From: Phytophthora sp. 'mugwort'
Lineage: Eukaryota > Oomycota > Peronosporomycetes > Peronosporales > Peronosporaceae
Assembly: GCA_033558025.1 (NCBI GenBank)
Contig: JAUCEF010000088.1
Location: forward strand, 1-34,748
Direction of reading: 5' to 3'
DNA length: 34,748 bases
In this document: positions 27,245 to 34,748 of the stretch, one piece after another
Layout: each line of letters opens with the position of its first letter
Position numbering within the stretch: position 1 is the first letter of the stretch
Notes under the pieces: model-generated
Databases searched by the model: none
Told to the model about the DNA's origin: nothing
Seen by the model: only the letters and a program-made list of their open reading frames with translations
Position numbers and translations under genes: made by a program

Positions 27245-27317
27245 TAAGTGTATTGGGATTTGAACCCAAGACCATCAGATTAAAAGTCCGGTGCTCTACC
27301 AGCTGAGCTATACACTT
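27245..27317 (-). tRNA. trnK: tRNA-Lys(UUU)
   Basis: Acceptor AAGTGTA/TACACTT; anticodon stem CCGGA/TCTGA around CTTTTAA gives UUU. Lies just downstream of atp8. Confidence 0.94.
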
Positions 27318-27327
27318 ATTTAAAAAA

Positions 27328-27720
27328 TTAATTAATTCTTATAAAAATTTTATTTAATAATAAAAATTTTTTATTTAAAATATAATTAATTTTTTGTTTT
27401 AATATTTTATTAAAAATTGAAGTTTTTTGTATTTTAATATTTTGATTTTTTTTATAAATAGATAATTTTTTTGTTATAAATAACTCAAAATTAAAACAAA
27501 AAGTTTTATAAGAATTATTAAAAAAATAAATAATATTATTTTTTTCAAAATTAATTTGATTTTTTTTTTTATTATCAAAAATTATTTTTTTTTTTCTAAA
27601 TTTTAAATTATAACAAATTTTAGGTAAAAAAAAATAAGTAATAAAAAAATAAAAATTAAAAAAAAAAAATAAAAACCAAGAAACTTGATTAAAAAATGAA
27701 AATTGATCGAATTGTGGCAT
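27328..27720 (-). CDS. atp8: ATP synthase F0 subunit 8
   Basis: Peripheral-stalk subunit 8 (also called ymf19), 130 residues. The diagnostic start is MPQFDQFSFFNQVSWFLFFF with MPQxD, then one membrane helix and a proline-containing FLPKI just after it. The C-terminal two-thirds is hydrophilic and Lys-Asn-rich, as in protists. Its place between rpl16 and rps14 matches other stramenopiles as I recall them. Confidence 0.92.
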   Translation of the reverse strand: MPQFDQFSFFNQVSWFLFFFFNFYFFITYFFLPKICYNLKFRKKKIIFDNKKKNQINFEKNNIIYFFNNSYKTFCFNFELFITKKLSIYKKNQNIKIQKTSIFNKILKQKINYILNKKFLLLNKIFIRIN

Positions 27721-27781
27721 AATTTTATAATAAATTTTTATTTCTTCAACATATATTTTTCTTGAAAGAACACTTTTATTT

Positions 27782-28450
27782 TTATTTTATTTTAAAATTA
27801 TTATTTTTTATTTTTTGATTTTGAATAATAGTTTGAATATAAGAAAGTCTTGAAAATTCTTTTTTTGATTTTTTAAATATATTTAAATTATTAACTTTAA
27901 AATTTAAATATTTTAATTTATAACAATTAATTAAACGTGTTGAATTAATTCTTCTTTTATAGAAACCTTTTTTATTATATTTATTAAAATAAAATTTTTT
28001 TTTATAATTTAAAGCATTATTTAAATTAATAGGTTTTATAGAAAAAATAAATCCTAAAATTGAAATAAAAATTTTTTTATTATTCCAATTTCCACCAAGT
28101 AAACGACCTTTTATTGAATTATTTTTTTTTATTAAAATATTTTGAAGCATTATTTTATTAAATTGATGTAATATATTATAAGTTAAATCATAATTAAATA
28201 ATATAATATTTTCATATTTTATAGCAATTGTTGAAATTTTATCTATTTTTATTAAAGTAAAAGGTAAATAAATGTTTTCATAATTATTAAATTCAATTAC
28301 ATAAGATTCTAAATTTAAATTATTAAATAAAATTGGATTTTCAAATAAAATATTTTTTAATTTAAATTTTTTTTTTTTTAAATAATTATTTTTTAAAAAT
28401 TGTTGATAATTTGATAAATTATTTGTTTTTTGTTTTTTTAATTTTTTCAT
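27782..28450 (-). CDS. unassigned basic protein, possibly Rps1-like (orf222)
   Basis: 222 residues, Lys/Asn/Ile-rich, no membrane segment. The centre, IKGRLLGGNWNNKKIFISILGFIFSIKP (about 115-142), has the layout of the S1 beta-barrel: I-x-GR-x-L, a glycine, alternating beta residues, then G-F-x-F-x-x-x-P. The segment before it resembles the beta-rich N-terminal part of plant mitochondrial Rps1. This would make it a small-subunit protein, as suits a place among ribosomal genes between trnM and atp8. The similarity is by eye only. It might instead be one of the ymf ORFs conserved among oomycetes. Confidence 0.55.
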   Translation of the reverse strand: MKKLKKQKTNNLSNYQQFLKNNYLKKKKFKLKNILFENPILFNNLNLESYVIEFNNYENIYLPFTLIKIDKISTIAIKYENIILFNYDLTYNILHQFNKIMLQNILIKKNNSIKGRLLGGNWNNKKIFISILGFIFSIKPINLNNALNYKKKFYFNKYNKKGFYKRRINSTRLINCYKLKYLNFKVNNLNIFKKSKKEFSRLSYIQTIIQNQKIKNNNFKIK

Positions 28451-28471
28451 TTAAAATAAAAATTTTTTAAT

Positions 28472-28545
28472 TAGGCCTAGTAGGATTTGAACCTACAACT
28501 ATACCGTTATGAGCGGTATGCTCTAACCAATTAAACTATAAGCCT
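28472..28545 (-). tRNA. trnM: tRNA-Met(CAU), elongator
   Basis: Acceptor AGGCTTA/TAGGCCT; anticodon stem TACCG/CGGTA around CTCATAA gives CAU. Closely resembles plant mitochondrial elongator tRNA-Met. Confidence 0.85.
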
Positions 28546-28547
28546 AA

Positions 28548-28952
28548 TTATTTATAAATAAATTTTGTTTTAACCGGCAATTTATTAGAACCCGCTTTTA
28601 AAACTTTTTTTGCATTTTCTAATGAAATACCGCTAATTTCATATAAAATTTGACCTTTTTTAACTTTAGCAACCCAAAAAGAAACAGCACCTTTTCCTTT
28701 ACCCATACGATTTTCTGTAGGTTTTGCTGTTACAGGTGTATCTGGAAAAACACGAATCCAAAGAAATCCTAATCGTTTCATTTTTCGAATAATTATTCGA
28801 CGAGTTGCTTCTATTTGTCTTGATGTTAAACGTGTTTCTTTTAAAACTTTAATAGCATATTTACCATAAACAATATTATTACCTTTTGTTGTTTTACCTG
28901 TAAGTTTACTTTTAAATTGTTTTTTATATTTAGTTTTTTTTGGAAATAACAT
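28548..28952 (-). CDS. rpl16: ribosomal protein L16
   Basis: Large-subunit protein L16 at the A site. 134 residues, full length. MLFPKKTKYKKQFKSKLTGKT, TSRQIEATRRIIIRKMKRLGFLWIRVFPDTPVT and RMGKGKGAVSFWVAKVKKGQILYEI are all standard. Its start overlaps the end of rps3 by 23 bases, in a different frame, as seen in many mitochondria. Confidence 0.98.
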   Translation of the reverse strand: MLFPKKTKYKKQFKSKLTGKTTKGNNIVYGKYAIKVLKETRLTSRQIEATRRIIIRKMKRLGFLWIRVFPDTPVTAKPTENRMGKGKGAVSFWVAKVKKGQILYEISGISLENAKKVLKAGSNKLPVKTKFIYK

Positions 28953-29760
28953 AATTAGTATTTTTAATTCTTTGTTTTTTTAAAAATTTAGAATTTAATG
29001 TAGTTTTTAGTGGTTTAAAAAAAATCCATAATTTAATACTACAAATACCCGATGGTGTTTTAAATTCATTAAAATGATATTTAATATCATATTCTAAAGT
29101 ATTTAATGGTATTTTTCCTTTTTGAAAAATTAGTTTTTTTTTACGTTTTGATTTATTTAAACGACCTTTAAATTGTAAACGATAACCAATAAAATTAGAA
29201 AATATTTTAAAAAATTCTTGAAGCATATTATCAATATTATTAATAAATTTTTTATGTGTTTTTTTTTTTTCTAATGTTTGTTTAATATAAAAAGTTATAA
29301 TATTTATATTTTTAGTATAAAAAGCATAACTAAAATTATAAATCATTTTTTTAACATTTTTATTAATTCGATTATTTTTTCTTATTTTATCAAAAATTCT
29401 TTTTAAATTTTTTCGTAATTTAATTAATTCAAAAAATTGGACATTTTTGATAAATAATTTAATATTATTATTAATATAATATATATTTAAATATTTAATA
29501 ATTTGATTATAAGATAATTTATAATATTTTTTTGCATTTTTTTGAATATAAACATATATATTTATATTATTTGATGTTTTTACTATATTTATATCTATTA
29601 ATTTTAAATTTTTATAATTAAAAATATTTTGAAAATATTTTTTAATTTCTAAATCAAAATGCAATAAATTAGAATACTCATTATTATTAACAATCCATTG
29701 GGAATCCCAATTTTTTTTTTTATTTAATCTTAAACTAATTGGTATAATTTTTTGACCCAT
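28930..29760 (-). CDS. rps3: ribosomal protein S3
   Basis: Small-subunit protein S3, mRNA-entry side. 276 residues. The N-terminus MGQKIIPISLRLNKKKNWDSQWI is typical; the C-terminal domain is recognisable in GRLNKSKRKKKLIFQKGKIPLNTLEYDIKYHFNEFKTPSGICSIKLWIF. The KH region between is diverged and lysine-rich. Length is normal for protist mitochondria. The gene is three bases from rps19 and overlaps rpl16. Confidence 0.95.
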   Translation of the reverse strand: MGQKIIPISLRLNKKKNWDSQWIVNNNEYSNLLHFDLEIKKYFQNIFNYKNLKLIDINIVKTSNNINIYVYIQKNAKKYYKLSYNQIIKYLNIYYINNNIKLFIKNVQFFELIKLRKNLKRIFDKIRKNNRINKNVKKMIYNFSYAFYTKNINIITFYIKQTLEKKKTHKKFINNIDNMLQEFFKIFSNFIGYRLQFKGRLNKSKRKKKLIFQKGKIPLNTLEYDIKYHFNEFKTPSGICSIKLWIFFKPLKTTLNSKFLKKQRIKNTNYVISKKN

Positions 29761-29763
29761 AAT

Positions 29764-30000
29764 TTATTTTTTTTTTTTATATATATGTTTTTTTCGTGTA
29801 TTAATAAATTCACCAAATTTAAAACCAATCATTTTATCATTTATTTCCAAATTAATAAATATTTTACCATTATAAATACTTACAGAATGATTACTATATT
29901 CAGGTAATATTGTTAAATTTTTATTAGTTATTTTTATCCATTGTTTTTTTTTTAATAAATTAACTTTAAAAAATGGACCTTTATATTTACTTCTAGACAT
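29764..30000 (-). CDS. rps19: ribosomal protein S19
   Basis: Small-subunit protein S19, 78 residues. MSRSKYKGPFF at the start, TILPEYSNHSVSIYNGK, and MIGFKFGEFINTRK (the H-x-x-G-x-KFGEFxxTR block in which His is replaced) identify it. Three bases from rpl2 and from rps3. Confidence 0.97.
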   Translation of the reverse strand: MSRSKYKGPFFKVNLLKKKQWIKITNKNLTILPEYSNHSVSIYNGKIFINLEINDKMIGFKFGEFINTRKKHIYKKKK

Positions 30001-30003
30001 AAT

Positions 30004-30810
30004 TTATTTAATAATTAATTTTTTTTTTGTTTTTTTACGTGTAGGCTTTCCTTTAGTTATTTTACCTTGTGGTGTTACAGAAGGTCGCCCTCCACTTGTT
30101 TTACCCTCACCACCACCATGTGGATGATCGACAGGATTTTTTGCTACACCACGTACAGAAGGTCGTCTATTTAACCAACGTGAACGCCCAGCTTTACCTA
30201 ATTTAATTTTTTTATGATTAATATTAGATACAACACCTAATGTTGCATAACAAGTTAATAAAATTAATTTTAATTCACCAGAATTTAAACGAATTCGAGC
30301 GTATTTATTATCAATTTTTTGAATTAATTGTGCAGATGTTCCAGCACTTCTTATTAATTTTCCTCTAGATTTTGGATATAAACTAATATTATGAATTAAA
30401 CTACCAATTGGTATATTTTGTAATGGTAAAGCATTACCTACTTTTAATTCAGCATTAGGTGAACTTTTTATATATTGATTAATTTTTAAACCTTCCGGTG
30501 CTAAAATTAAATAAGATTTAGAATTGTTTTTAATATAAGCGATATTTGCGGAACGATTAGGATCATATAAAATTTTAATAATATAACCTTCAATATTTTT
30601 AGATCTATTAAAATCAATTATTCTATATAAACGTTTATGTCCACCACCGCGATGTTTTATAGTTATTTTACCTTGATTATTTTTACCATTAGCACGTTGA
30701 AAACCTTTTGTTAAAGATTTAATTTTAAAAATTTTAGTTAAATTATCTTTTTTTAATAAAAATGTTTGACGTTGTGATGGTGTTATAGGTTTTATTTTTT
30801 TTTCTATCAT
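30004..30810 (-). CDS. rpl2: ribosomal protein L2
   Basis: Large-subunit protein L2 near the peptidyl transferase centre. 268 residues, almost the bacterial length. TIKHRGGGHKRLYRIIDFNR and the C-terminal VRGVAKNPVDHPHGGGEGKTSGGRP, which holds the conserved His, are intact. It is the first gene of the minus-strand ribosomal cluster and is divergent from rps13 with 28 bases between start codons. Confidence 0.99.
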   Translation of the reverse strand: MIEKKIKPITPSQRQTFLLKKDNLTKIFKIKSLTKGFQRANGKNNQGKITIKHRGGGHKRLYRIIDFNRSKNIEGYIIKILYDPNRSANIAYIKNNSKSYLILAPEGLKINQYIKSSPNAELKVGNALPLQNIPIGSLIHNISLYPKSRGKLIRSAGTSAQLIQKIDNKYARIRLNSGELKLILLTCYATLGVVSNINHKKIKLGKAGRSRWLNRRPSVRGVAKNPVDHPHGGGEGKTSGGRPSVTPQGKITKGKPTRKKTKKKLIIK

Positions 30811-30838
30811 TTTATATGGTATATAGATAAAATCTATT
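30811..30838. promoter_or_regulatory. 28-base divergent spacer rpl2/rps13
   Basis: Start codons of rpl2 (minus) and rps13 (plus) are only 28 bases apart, both in ribosomal clusters. If transcription starts here it must be bidirectional and the leaders very short; otherwise each cluster is made from a start further away. No motif is recognised. Confidence 0.3.
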
Positions 30839-31252
30839 ATGTTATATATTTTTAATAAAACAATTTCAGATTCAAAAAGTATTTTATATTCATTAACTAT
30901 ATTATATGGTATTAATGAATTTCAATCCAAGAAAATTTGTAAAAATATAGGAATTAATCCTCAAATCACCCTTAATAAACTTAAAAACAACCATGTAAAC
31001 CGACTGGTTAATTATATTAATAAAAATTTAAAAGTTGAACAACTTTTAAAAAAAATTAAAACTGAAAGATTAAATGAATTAGTAGAAATTAAAAGTAATC
31101 GTGGAATTAGACAAAGTCAGGGATTACCTGTTAGAGGACAACGTACTCATACAAATTCAAAAACATCTAAAAAATTAAAAAAAATTTTTATTCAAAAACG
31201 TATTTCACGTAATAAACGACCATTTAAAAGTCAAAAAAAAAAAAAAAGATAA
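30839..31252 (+). CDS. rps13: ribosomal protein S13
   Basis: Small-subunit protein S13, intersubunit bridge. 137 residues. YGINEFQSKKICKNIGINP (helix-two-turn-helix), and the C-terminal GIRQSQGLPVRGQRTHTNSKT block are diagnostic. It precedes rps11 by 12 bases, as in the bacterial alpha operon. Confidence 0.97.
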   Translation: MLYIFNKTISDSKSILYSLTILYGINEFQSKKICKNIGINPQITLNKLKNNHVNRLVNYINKNLKVEQLLKKIKTERLNELVEIKSNRGIRQSQGLPVRGQRTHTNSKTSKKLKKIFIQKRISRNKRPFKSQKKKKR

Positions 31253-31264
31253 AGTTATTATTCT

Positions 31265-31678
31265 ATGAATAAAAATAAATATAATTTTAAAAATAAATTT
31301 AAAAAAAAAATAAATTTAAAAAAAAAAAATCCTTTAATTTTAACAAATTTACATATTACAGCAAATTTAAAAAATACTATTATAAGTTTAACAACTTATA
31401 AAGGAAATCTTTTAAAACAATGGTCTACAAAATCATTAAAAAAAACACGTTTTAAAAAAAATACACCATATAATGTTCAATTAATTGTATATAAAATTAA
31501 TAAATATCTTCAATTAAAAAAAATAAAAAAATTAAAAATTTATTTACATGGTACTGGTTTAGGTCGATATAATGTTTTAAAAAATATAAAAAATAAAAAA
31601 ATTAAAATAAAATATATTTTAGATAAAACAACAAAACCTTTTAATGGTTGTAGATTAAAAAAACAAAAAAGACGTTAA
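31265..31678 (+). CDS. rps11: ribosomal protein S11
   Basis: Small-subunit protein S11, platform. 137 residues. LTNLHITANLKNTIISLTTYKGN, then YLHGTGLGRYNVLKNI and the C-terminus PFNGCRLKKQKRR are diagnostic. The N-terminal 25 residues are a lysine- and asparagine-rich extension. It continues the rps13-rps11 order. Confidence 0.97.
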   Translation: MNKNKYNFKNKFKKKINLKKKNPLILTNLHITANLKNTIISLTTYKGNLLKQWSTKSLKKTRFKKNTPYNVQLIVYKINKYLQLKKIKKLKIYLHGTGLGRYNVLKNIKNKKIKIKYILDKTTKPFNGCRLKKQKRR

Positions 31679-31687
31679 TTTTAATAT

Positions 31688-31772
31688 GGATAGGTGATCG
31701 AGTGGTTTAAGGTGTCAGTCTTGAAAACTGAAGTATGTAATAATACCGTGGGTTCAAATCCCACTCTATCCT
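31688..31772 (+). tRNA. trnS: tRNA-Ser(UGA)
   Basis: Class II. Acceptor GGATAGG/TCTATCC; anticodon stem TCAGT/ACTGA around CTTGAAA gives UGA; long variable arm. Confidence 0.94.
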
Positions 31773-31776
31773 TTAA

Positions 31777-31847
31777 AAGCTAGAGACGGATTCGAACCGT
31801 CATTAAAGGATTTGCAGTCCTTTACATTACCTTTATGTTATCTAGCC
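31777..31847 (-). tRNA. trnC: tRNA-Cys(GCA)
   Basis: Minus strand, between plus-strand genes. Acceptor GGCTAGA/TCTAGCT; anticodon stem AAGGA/TCCTT around CTGCAAA gives GCA. Confidence 0.93.
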
Positions 31848-31864
31848 AAAATAAATTATATTAT

Positions 31865-32068
31865 ATGAATAAAAATAAAAAATTTTTTACCTATAAAAAT
31901 AAAATTATTTTAACAAATGGATCTTCTTTAAAAATAACATCTATTAAGTATTTAAAAAATTATCAATTAAATTTAAGAATTTTTAAAGAAACAGATATTA
32001 TTACAAATACAAATATCAATTTAAATAAAAGTAAATTAAATTTTATAAAAAAAAATAAATTAAATTAA
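31865..32068 (+). CDS. rpl31: ribosomal protein L31
   Basis: Large-subunit protein L31, a subunit-bridge protein. 67 residues from the Met at 31865 (MNKNKKFFTYKNKIILTNGSSLKITSIKYLKN). The (I/V)-x-L-(T)-(N/D)-G-S motif with the preceding lysines matches L31 from ochrophyte mitochondria. The open frame begins at 31835 but the extra part is trnC. Its last nine bases overlap the end of tatC on the other strand. Confidence 0.75.
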   Translation: MNKNKKFFTYKNKIILTNGSSLKITSIKYLKNYQLNLRIFKETDIITNTNINLNKSKLNFIKKNKLN

Positions 32069-32803
32069 TTTATATTTATTTAAATATATTGAAATATAAA
32101 TAAATATTTCAAAAAAAAAAAAAAAGATAAAATAAATTAATATAAAATTAAATATATCTGGTGGTGTAATTAAAGCACTCAATAATATTATTTTTAAATA
32201 AAAGAATTTTCTTAAATTAATAATTATTTTAATTTTTAAAATATTATTTGATATAAAAAAAAATAAAGAAAAAAAATAAATAAATATTATAAATATATAA
32301 ATAAAAGAAGAAAAAATAAAATCAAAATAATTATCAATTTTTGGTTCAAAATAAATTGTTAAAAGATATAAATTTGAAAAATTTAAATTTAATAAAAAAT
32401 CCCAAATATGTGGAATAATATTAGTAAAAATAAATTTTATTATAAAAAAATTAAAAATTATAAAAAAAATATAAAATTTTATAAAAATAAAATTTTCAAA
32501 TTTATATAAACCTTTTGATAAAAAAAACCAAAATAATAAAAAACTTAATTGAATTGTTATAAAAGTTGTTATGAAAATTGCTATAAAAATATTAGTAATA
32601 AAAATTTCAGTAATATTAGTAAAAATAAAATATTTTAACATATTTTTATTAAGTAAATTATTAACTAATAAATATATTAATTGATCAGAAAAATAATATG
32701 AAATTATAAAAAGATAAAAAAAAGTGATTAAAAGTATAAAAAAATTATATTTTAATTCAAATAAATGTAATTGTAAATAAGTTATTATTTTTTTTTTTTT
32801 CAT
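32060..32803 (-). CDS. tatC: twin-arginine translocase subunit TatC
   Basis: Inner-membrane TatC (ymf16/mttB), receptor subunit of the translocase that moves folded proteins. 247 residues with six hydrophobic segments. The N-terminal YLQLHLFELKYNFFIL corresponds to the HLxELRxR motif, with the first Arg changed to Lys. RKFFYLKIILLSALITPPDIFNF is the conserved segment before TM5-6. The rest is extremely Phe/Ile-rich. It faces rpl31 tail to tail. A partner TatA would be needed; the 32-codon ORF next to cox1 is a candidate. Confidence 0.93.
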   Translation of the reverse strand: MKKKKIITYLQLHLFELKYNFFILLITFFYLFIISYYFSDQLIYLLVNNLLNKNMLKYFIFTNITEIFITNIFIAIFITTFITIQLSFLLFWFFLSKGLYKFENFIFIKFYIFFIIFNFFIIKFIFTNIIPHIWDFLLNLNFSNLYLLTIYFEPKIDNYFDFIFSSFIYIFIIFIYFFSLFFFISNNILKIKIIINLRKFFYLKIILLSALITPPDIFNFILIYFIFFFFFEIFIYISIYLNKYKLI

Positions 32804-32821
32804 ATATTTAAAAAAATATTA

Positions 32822-32904
32822 GCCTACTTGGTGAAATTGGTAAACACGATAGATTTAAAATCTGTTCCCTTTTAGGGTTATTGGTTCAAGTCCAATAGTA
32901 GGTA
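32822..32904 (+). tRNA. trnL: tRNA-Leu(UAA)
   Basis: Class II. Acceptor GCCTACT/AGTAGGT; anticodon stem ATAGA/TCTGT around TTTAAAA gives UAA; typical tRNA-Leu TGGTGAAATTGGTAAACAC D-arm region. Confidence 0.94.
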
Positions 32905-32912
32905 TTTTTATT

Positions 32913-32995
32913 ATCAAAGTGGTGAAATTGGTAAACACGTTACACTTAGGATGTAAAGCTTAAAAGCGTTAAGGGTTCAAATCCCTTCTTTGATA
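32913..32995 (+). tRNA. trnL: tRNA-Leu(UAG)
   Basis: Class II. Acceptor ATCAAAG/CTTTGAT; anticodon stem TTACA/TGTAA around CTTAGGA gives UAG. The D-arm is the same as in the preceding tRNA-Leu, from which it may be duplicated. Confidence 0.93.
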
Positions 32996-33077
32996 TTACT
33001 ATAATAATATATTTTAAATAAAATATATCTTTTTAGTGAAAATAAATTTATATTTTATTTAATTTTTTATCATTAAA

Positions 33078-34748
33078 ATGATTAATATATATATTAACAA
33101 TATCGAATTAAAAGTTAATAAAAATTTAACAGTTTTACAAGCATGTAATAATTTTAAAATTCAAATCCCTAAATTCTGTTTTCAAGAGAATTTACAAATT
33201 GCCGGTAATTGTCGTATGTGTTTAGTTGAAATCGAAAATTCCCCTAAACCTGTAGCTTCATGTGCAATGCCTTTAATACCAAATATGAAAATATTTACTA
33301 ATACTCCTTTAGTACAAAAAGCACGTGAAAGTGTATTAGAATTTCTTTTAATAAATCATCCATTAGATTGTCCTATTTGTGATCAAGCGTCAGAATGTGA
33401 TTTACAAGATCAAACAATGATTTTTGGATCGGATCGTAGTCGTTTTTTTTTTAAAAAACGTGGCGTTGAAGATAAATATTGTGGTCCTTTTATTAAAACA
33501 ATTATGACAAGATGTATTCATTGTACACGTTGTGTACGTTTTGCTAATGAAATTTGTGGAATTGACGGTTTAGGTACAACAGGTCGTGGTAATAAAACTG
33601 AAATTAATTTTTATTCTTCAAATATTTTTAAATCCGAATTTTCTGGTAATTTAGTAGATTTATGTCCTGTTGGTGCATTAACTTCTAAACCCTATACTTT
33701 TAAAGCACGTTCTTGGGAATTAAAAAAAAAAGAGGGTATTGCTATTTTAGATAGTATTGGTTCAAATATTAAAATTGATATTTTTAATAATGAAATTATA
33801 CGTATTTTACCTAAAACTAATTTTAATATTAATAAAGAATGGATATCAGATAAAACAAGATATTTTTTTGATAGTTTAAAATATCAACGATTAAAATATC
33901 CATTATTAAAAGATAATCAAAACAATTTTCATAGGATTTCTTGGTTAGATGCTCTAAATATTATTAATAAAAAATTGATAATTACAGATAGTTTTAATGC
34001 TAAAAGTATTATTGGTGATTTAACTGATTTAGAATCTCTTTTTTTATTAAAAAAAAATTTAAATAAATTAGGAATTTCAAATGTAAATTATGAACAATTT
34101 TTAAAAAATCGACAAATTAAGATAAATTCTGATTTAGCTTCAAATTTTTTATTTAATAATACTTTAAAATCTATTGAAGAATCTGATGTTTGTTTAATAA
34201 TTGGTAGTGATATTCGTCAAGAAGGTTCTATTTTAAATATTCATTTAATTAATCGTTTAAAAAAAGGAAATTTTAAAATAGCATATATCGGTAATAAAAT
34301 TAATTTTACTTATCCAGTAAAACATTTAGGATTAACTTTTAAAACTTTAATAAATATTATTTTAGGAAAACATGTATTTTGTAAACAATTAAAAAAAGCA
34401 AAAAAACCTTTAATTATTATAGGTAGTAATATTTTAAATCAAAAAAATGGTTTTTTTTTATTATCAAAATTAAAAAATTTATCATTTATTAACCATAATA
34501 TTAATTTCTTTAATTTTCAAACTTCTTTAATTAATTTTTTTGAAATTACTTTTCCAAAATCATTAAATATGTTAAATAATTCAAAATTATATTATTTATT
34601 TAATACAAATTTACAAAATAAATTAAAAATAACTAAAAATAGTTTTGTTATTTATCAAGGACATCATTTTACTAAAGATGCTCAAAATTCAAATCTAATT
34701 TTACCTGGATTAACTTTTTTAGAAAAAAATGGAATGTATATTAATTTA
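33078..34748 (+). CDS. nad11: NADH dehydrogenase subunit 11 (75 kDa), cut by window edge
   Basis: The 75-kDa electron-transfer subunit of complex I. 557 codons are open to the last base. Fe-S ligands are complete: a 2Fe-2S site with C-x10-C-x2-C-x13-C (FCFQENLQIAGNCRMC to SCAMP); H-x3-C-x2-C-x5-C in HPLDCPICDQASEC; and C-x2-C-x2-C in RCIHCTRC with the distal Cys in DLCPVGAL. The molybdopterin-oxidoreductase-like domain follows and reaches LILPGLTFLEKNGMYINL at the cut, so this is the long form, not the split form of some diatoms. The start (MINIYINNIELKVNKN) is the only Met at the expected place. Confidence 0.98.
   Translation, partial: MINIYINNIELKVNKNLTVLQACNNFKIQIPKFCFQENLQIAGNCRMCLVEIENSPKPVASCAMPLIPNMKIFTNTPLVQKARESVLEFLLINHPLDCPICDQASECDLQDQTMIFGSDRSRFFFKKRGVEDKYCGPFIKTIMTRCIHCTRCVRFANEICGIDGLGTTGRGNKTEINFYSSNIFKSEFSGNLVDLCPVGALTSKPYTFKARSWELKKKEGIAILDSIGSNIKIDIFNNEIIRILPKTNFNINKEWISDKTRYFFDSLKYQRLKYPLLKDNQNNFHRISWLDALNIINKKLIITDSFNAKSIIGDLTDLESLFLLKKNLNKLGISNVNYEQFLKNRQIKINSDLASNFLFNNTLKSIEESDVCLIIGSDIRQEGSILNIHLINRLKKGNFKIAYIGNKINFTYPVKHLGLTFKTLINIILGKHVFCKQLKKAKKPLIIIGSNILNQKNGFFLLSKLKNLSFINHNINFFNFQTSLINFFEITFPKSLNMLNNSKLYYLFNTNLQNKLKITKNSFVIYQGHHFTKDAQNSNLILPGLTFLEKNGMYINL

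Overview
The window is a linear piece of a strongly AT-rich, gene-dense protist mitochondrial genome. Two rRNAs, 24 complete tRNAs plus one cut tRNA, complex I, IV and V subunits, a large ribosomal-protein set, tatC and nad11 are packed with few spacers and no introns that I can see. Features pointing to a stramenopile, most like oomycetes and their relatives, are: mitochondrial atp1, nad11, rps10, rpl31 and tatC; the cox2-cox1 order with a 32-codon ORF in the spacer; nad5-nad6-trnR; and overlapping rps12-rps7. The only Trp tRNA is CCA and TTA is an ordinary sense codon, so the standard code fits. nad11 is still open at the right edge, a tRNA is cut at the left edge, and cob, nad1, nad3, nad4L, nad9 and atp9 are absent, so this is not the whole genome.

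Layout. 1-4.8 kb (minus strand): cut tRNA, atp6, cox3, rps7, rps12, trnV, trnI, trnQ, trnR(GCG), rps10, trnF, nad2. 4.9-12.9 kb (plus): nad7, a probable rpl10, trnH, nad4, trnE, atp1, nad5, nad6, trnR(UCU). 12.9-17.1 kb: a noncoding stretch, an unknown membrane ORF (orf137), cox1, a 32-codon TatA-like ORF, cox2, a 0.6-kb spacer and trnW, the genes all on minus. 17.1-24 kb (minus): rns, a 0.36-kb candidate control region with a 10-bp tandem repeat, trnY, trnG, unknown orf186, a second trnG, rpl5, rpl14, six tRNAs (fMet, Pro, Ile-CAU, Ser, Asn in order; Met-e lies elsewhere), and rnl. 24-30.8 kb (minus): a hexapeptide-repeat ORF, then rps4, rps2, rpl6, rps8, rps14, trnA, trnK, atp8, orf222, trnM, rpl16, rps3, rps19, rpl2, which is a remnant of the bacterial S10-spc-alpha cluster. 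30.8-34.7 kb: rps13, rps11 and trnS (plus), trnC (minus), rpl31 (plus), tatC (minus), two trnL and the start of nad11 (plus).

Together the genes supply the respiratory chain core (complex I, cytochrome oxidase, ATP synthase), the organelle ribosome and its tRNAs, and part of a twin-arginine translocase. Several protein genes end in or beside strong stem-loops, which may define RNA 3' ends.

The main oddity is a set of ten single-base frame disruptions in six conserved genes (atp6, cox3, rps7, rps12, nad2, rpl5), nine of them in the first 4 kb. Consensus errors are the simplest explanation; RNA editing or frameshifting is the interesting alternative. The best candidates for undescribed biology are the TatA-like mini-ORF beside cox1, the repeat ORF that may carry the missing C-terminus of Rps4, and the tandem promoter-like repeat upstream of rns.
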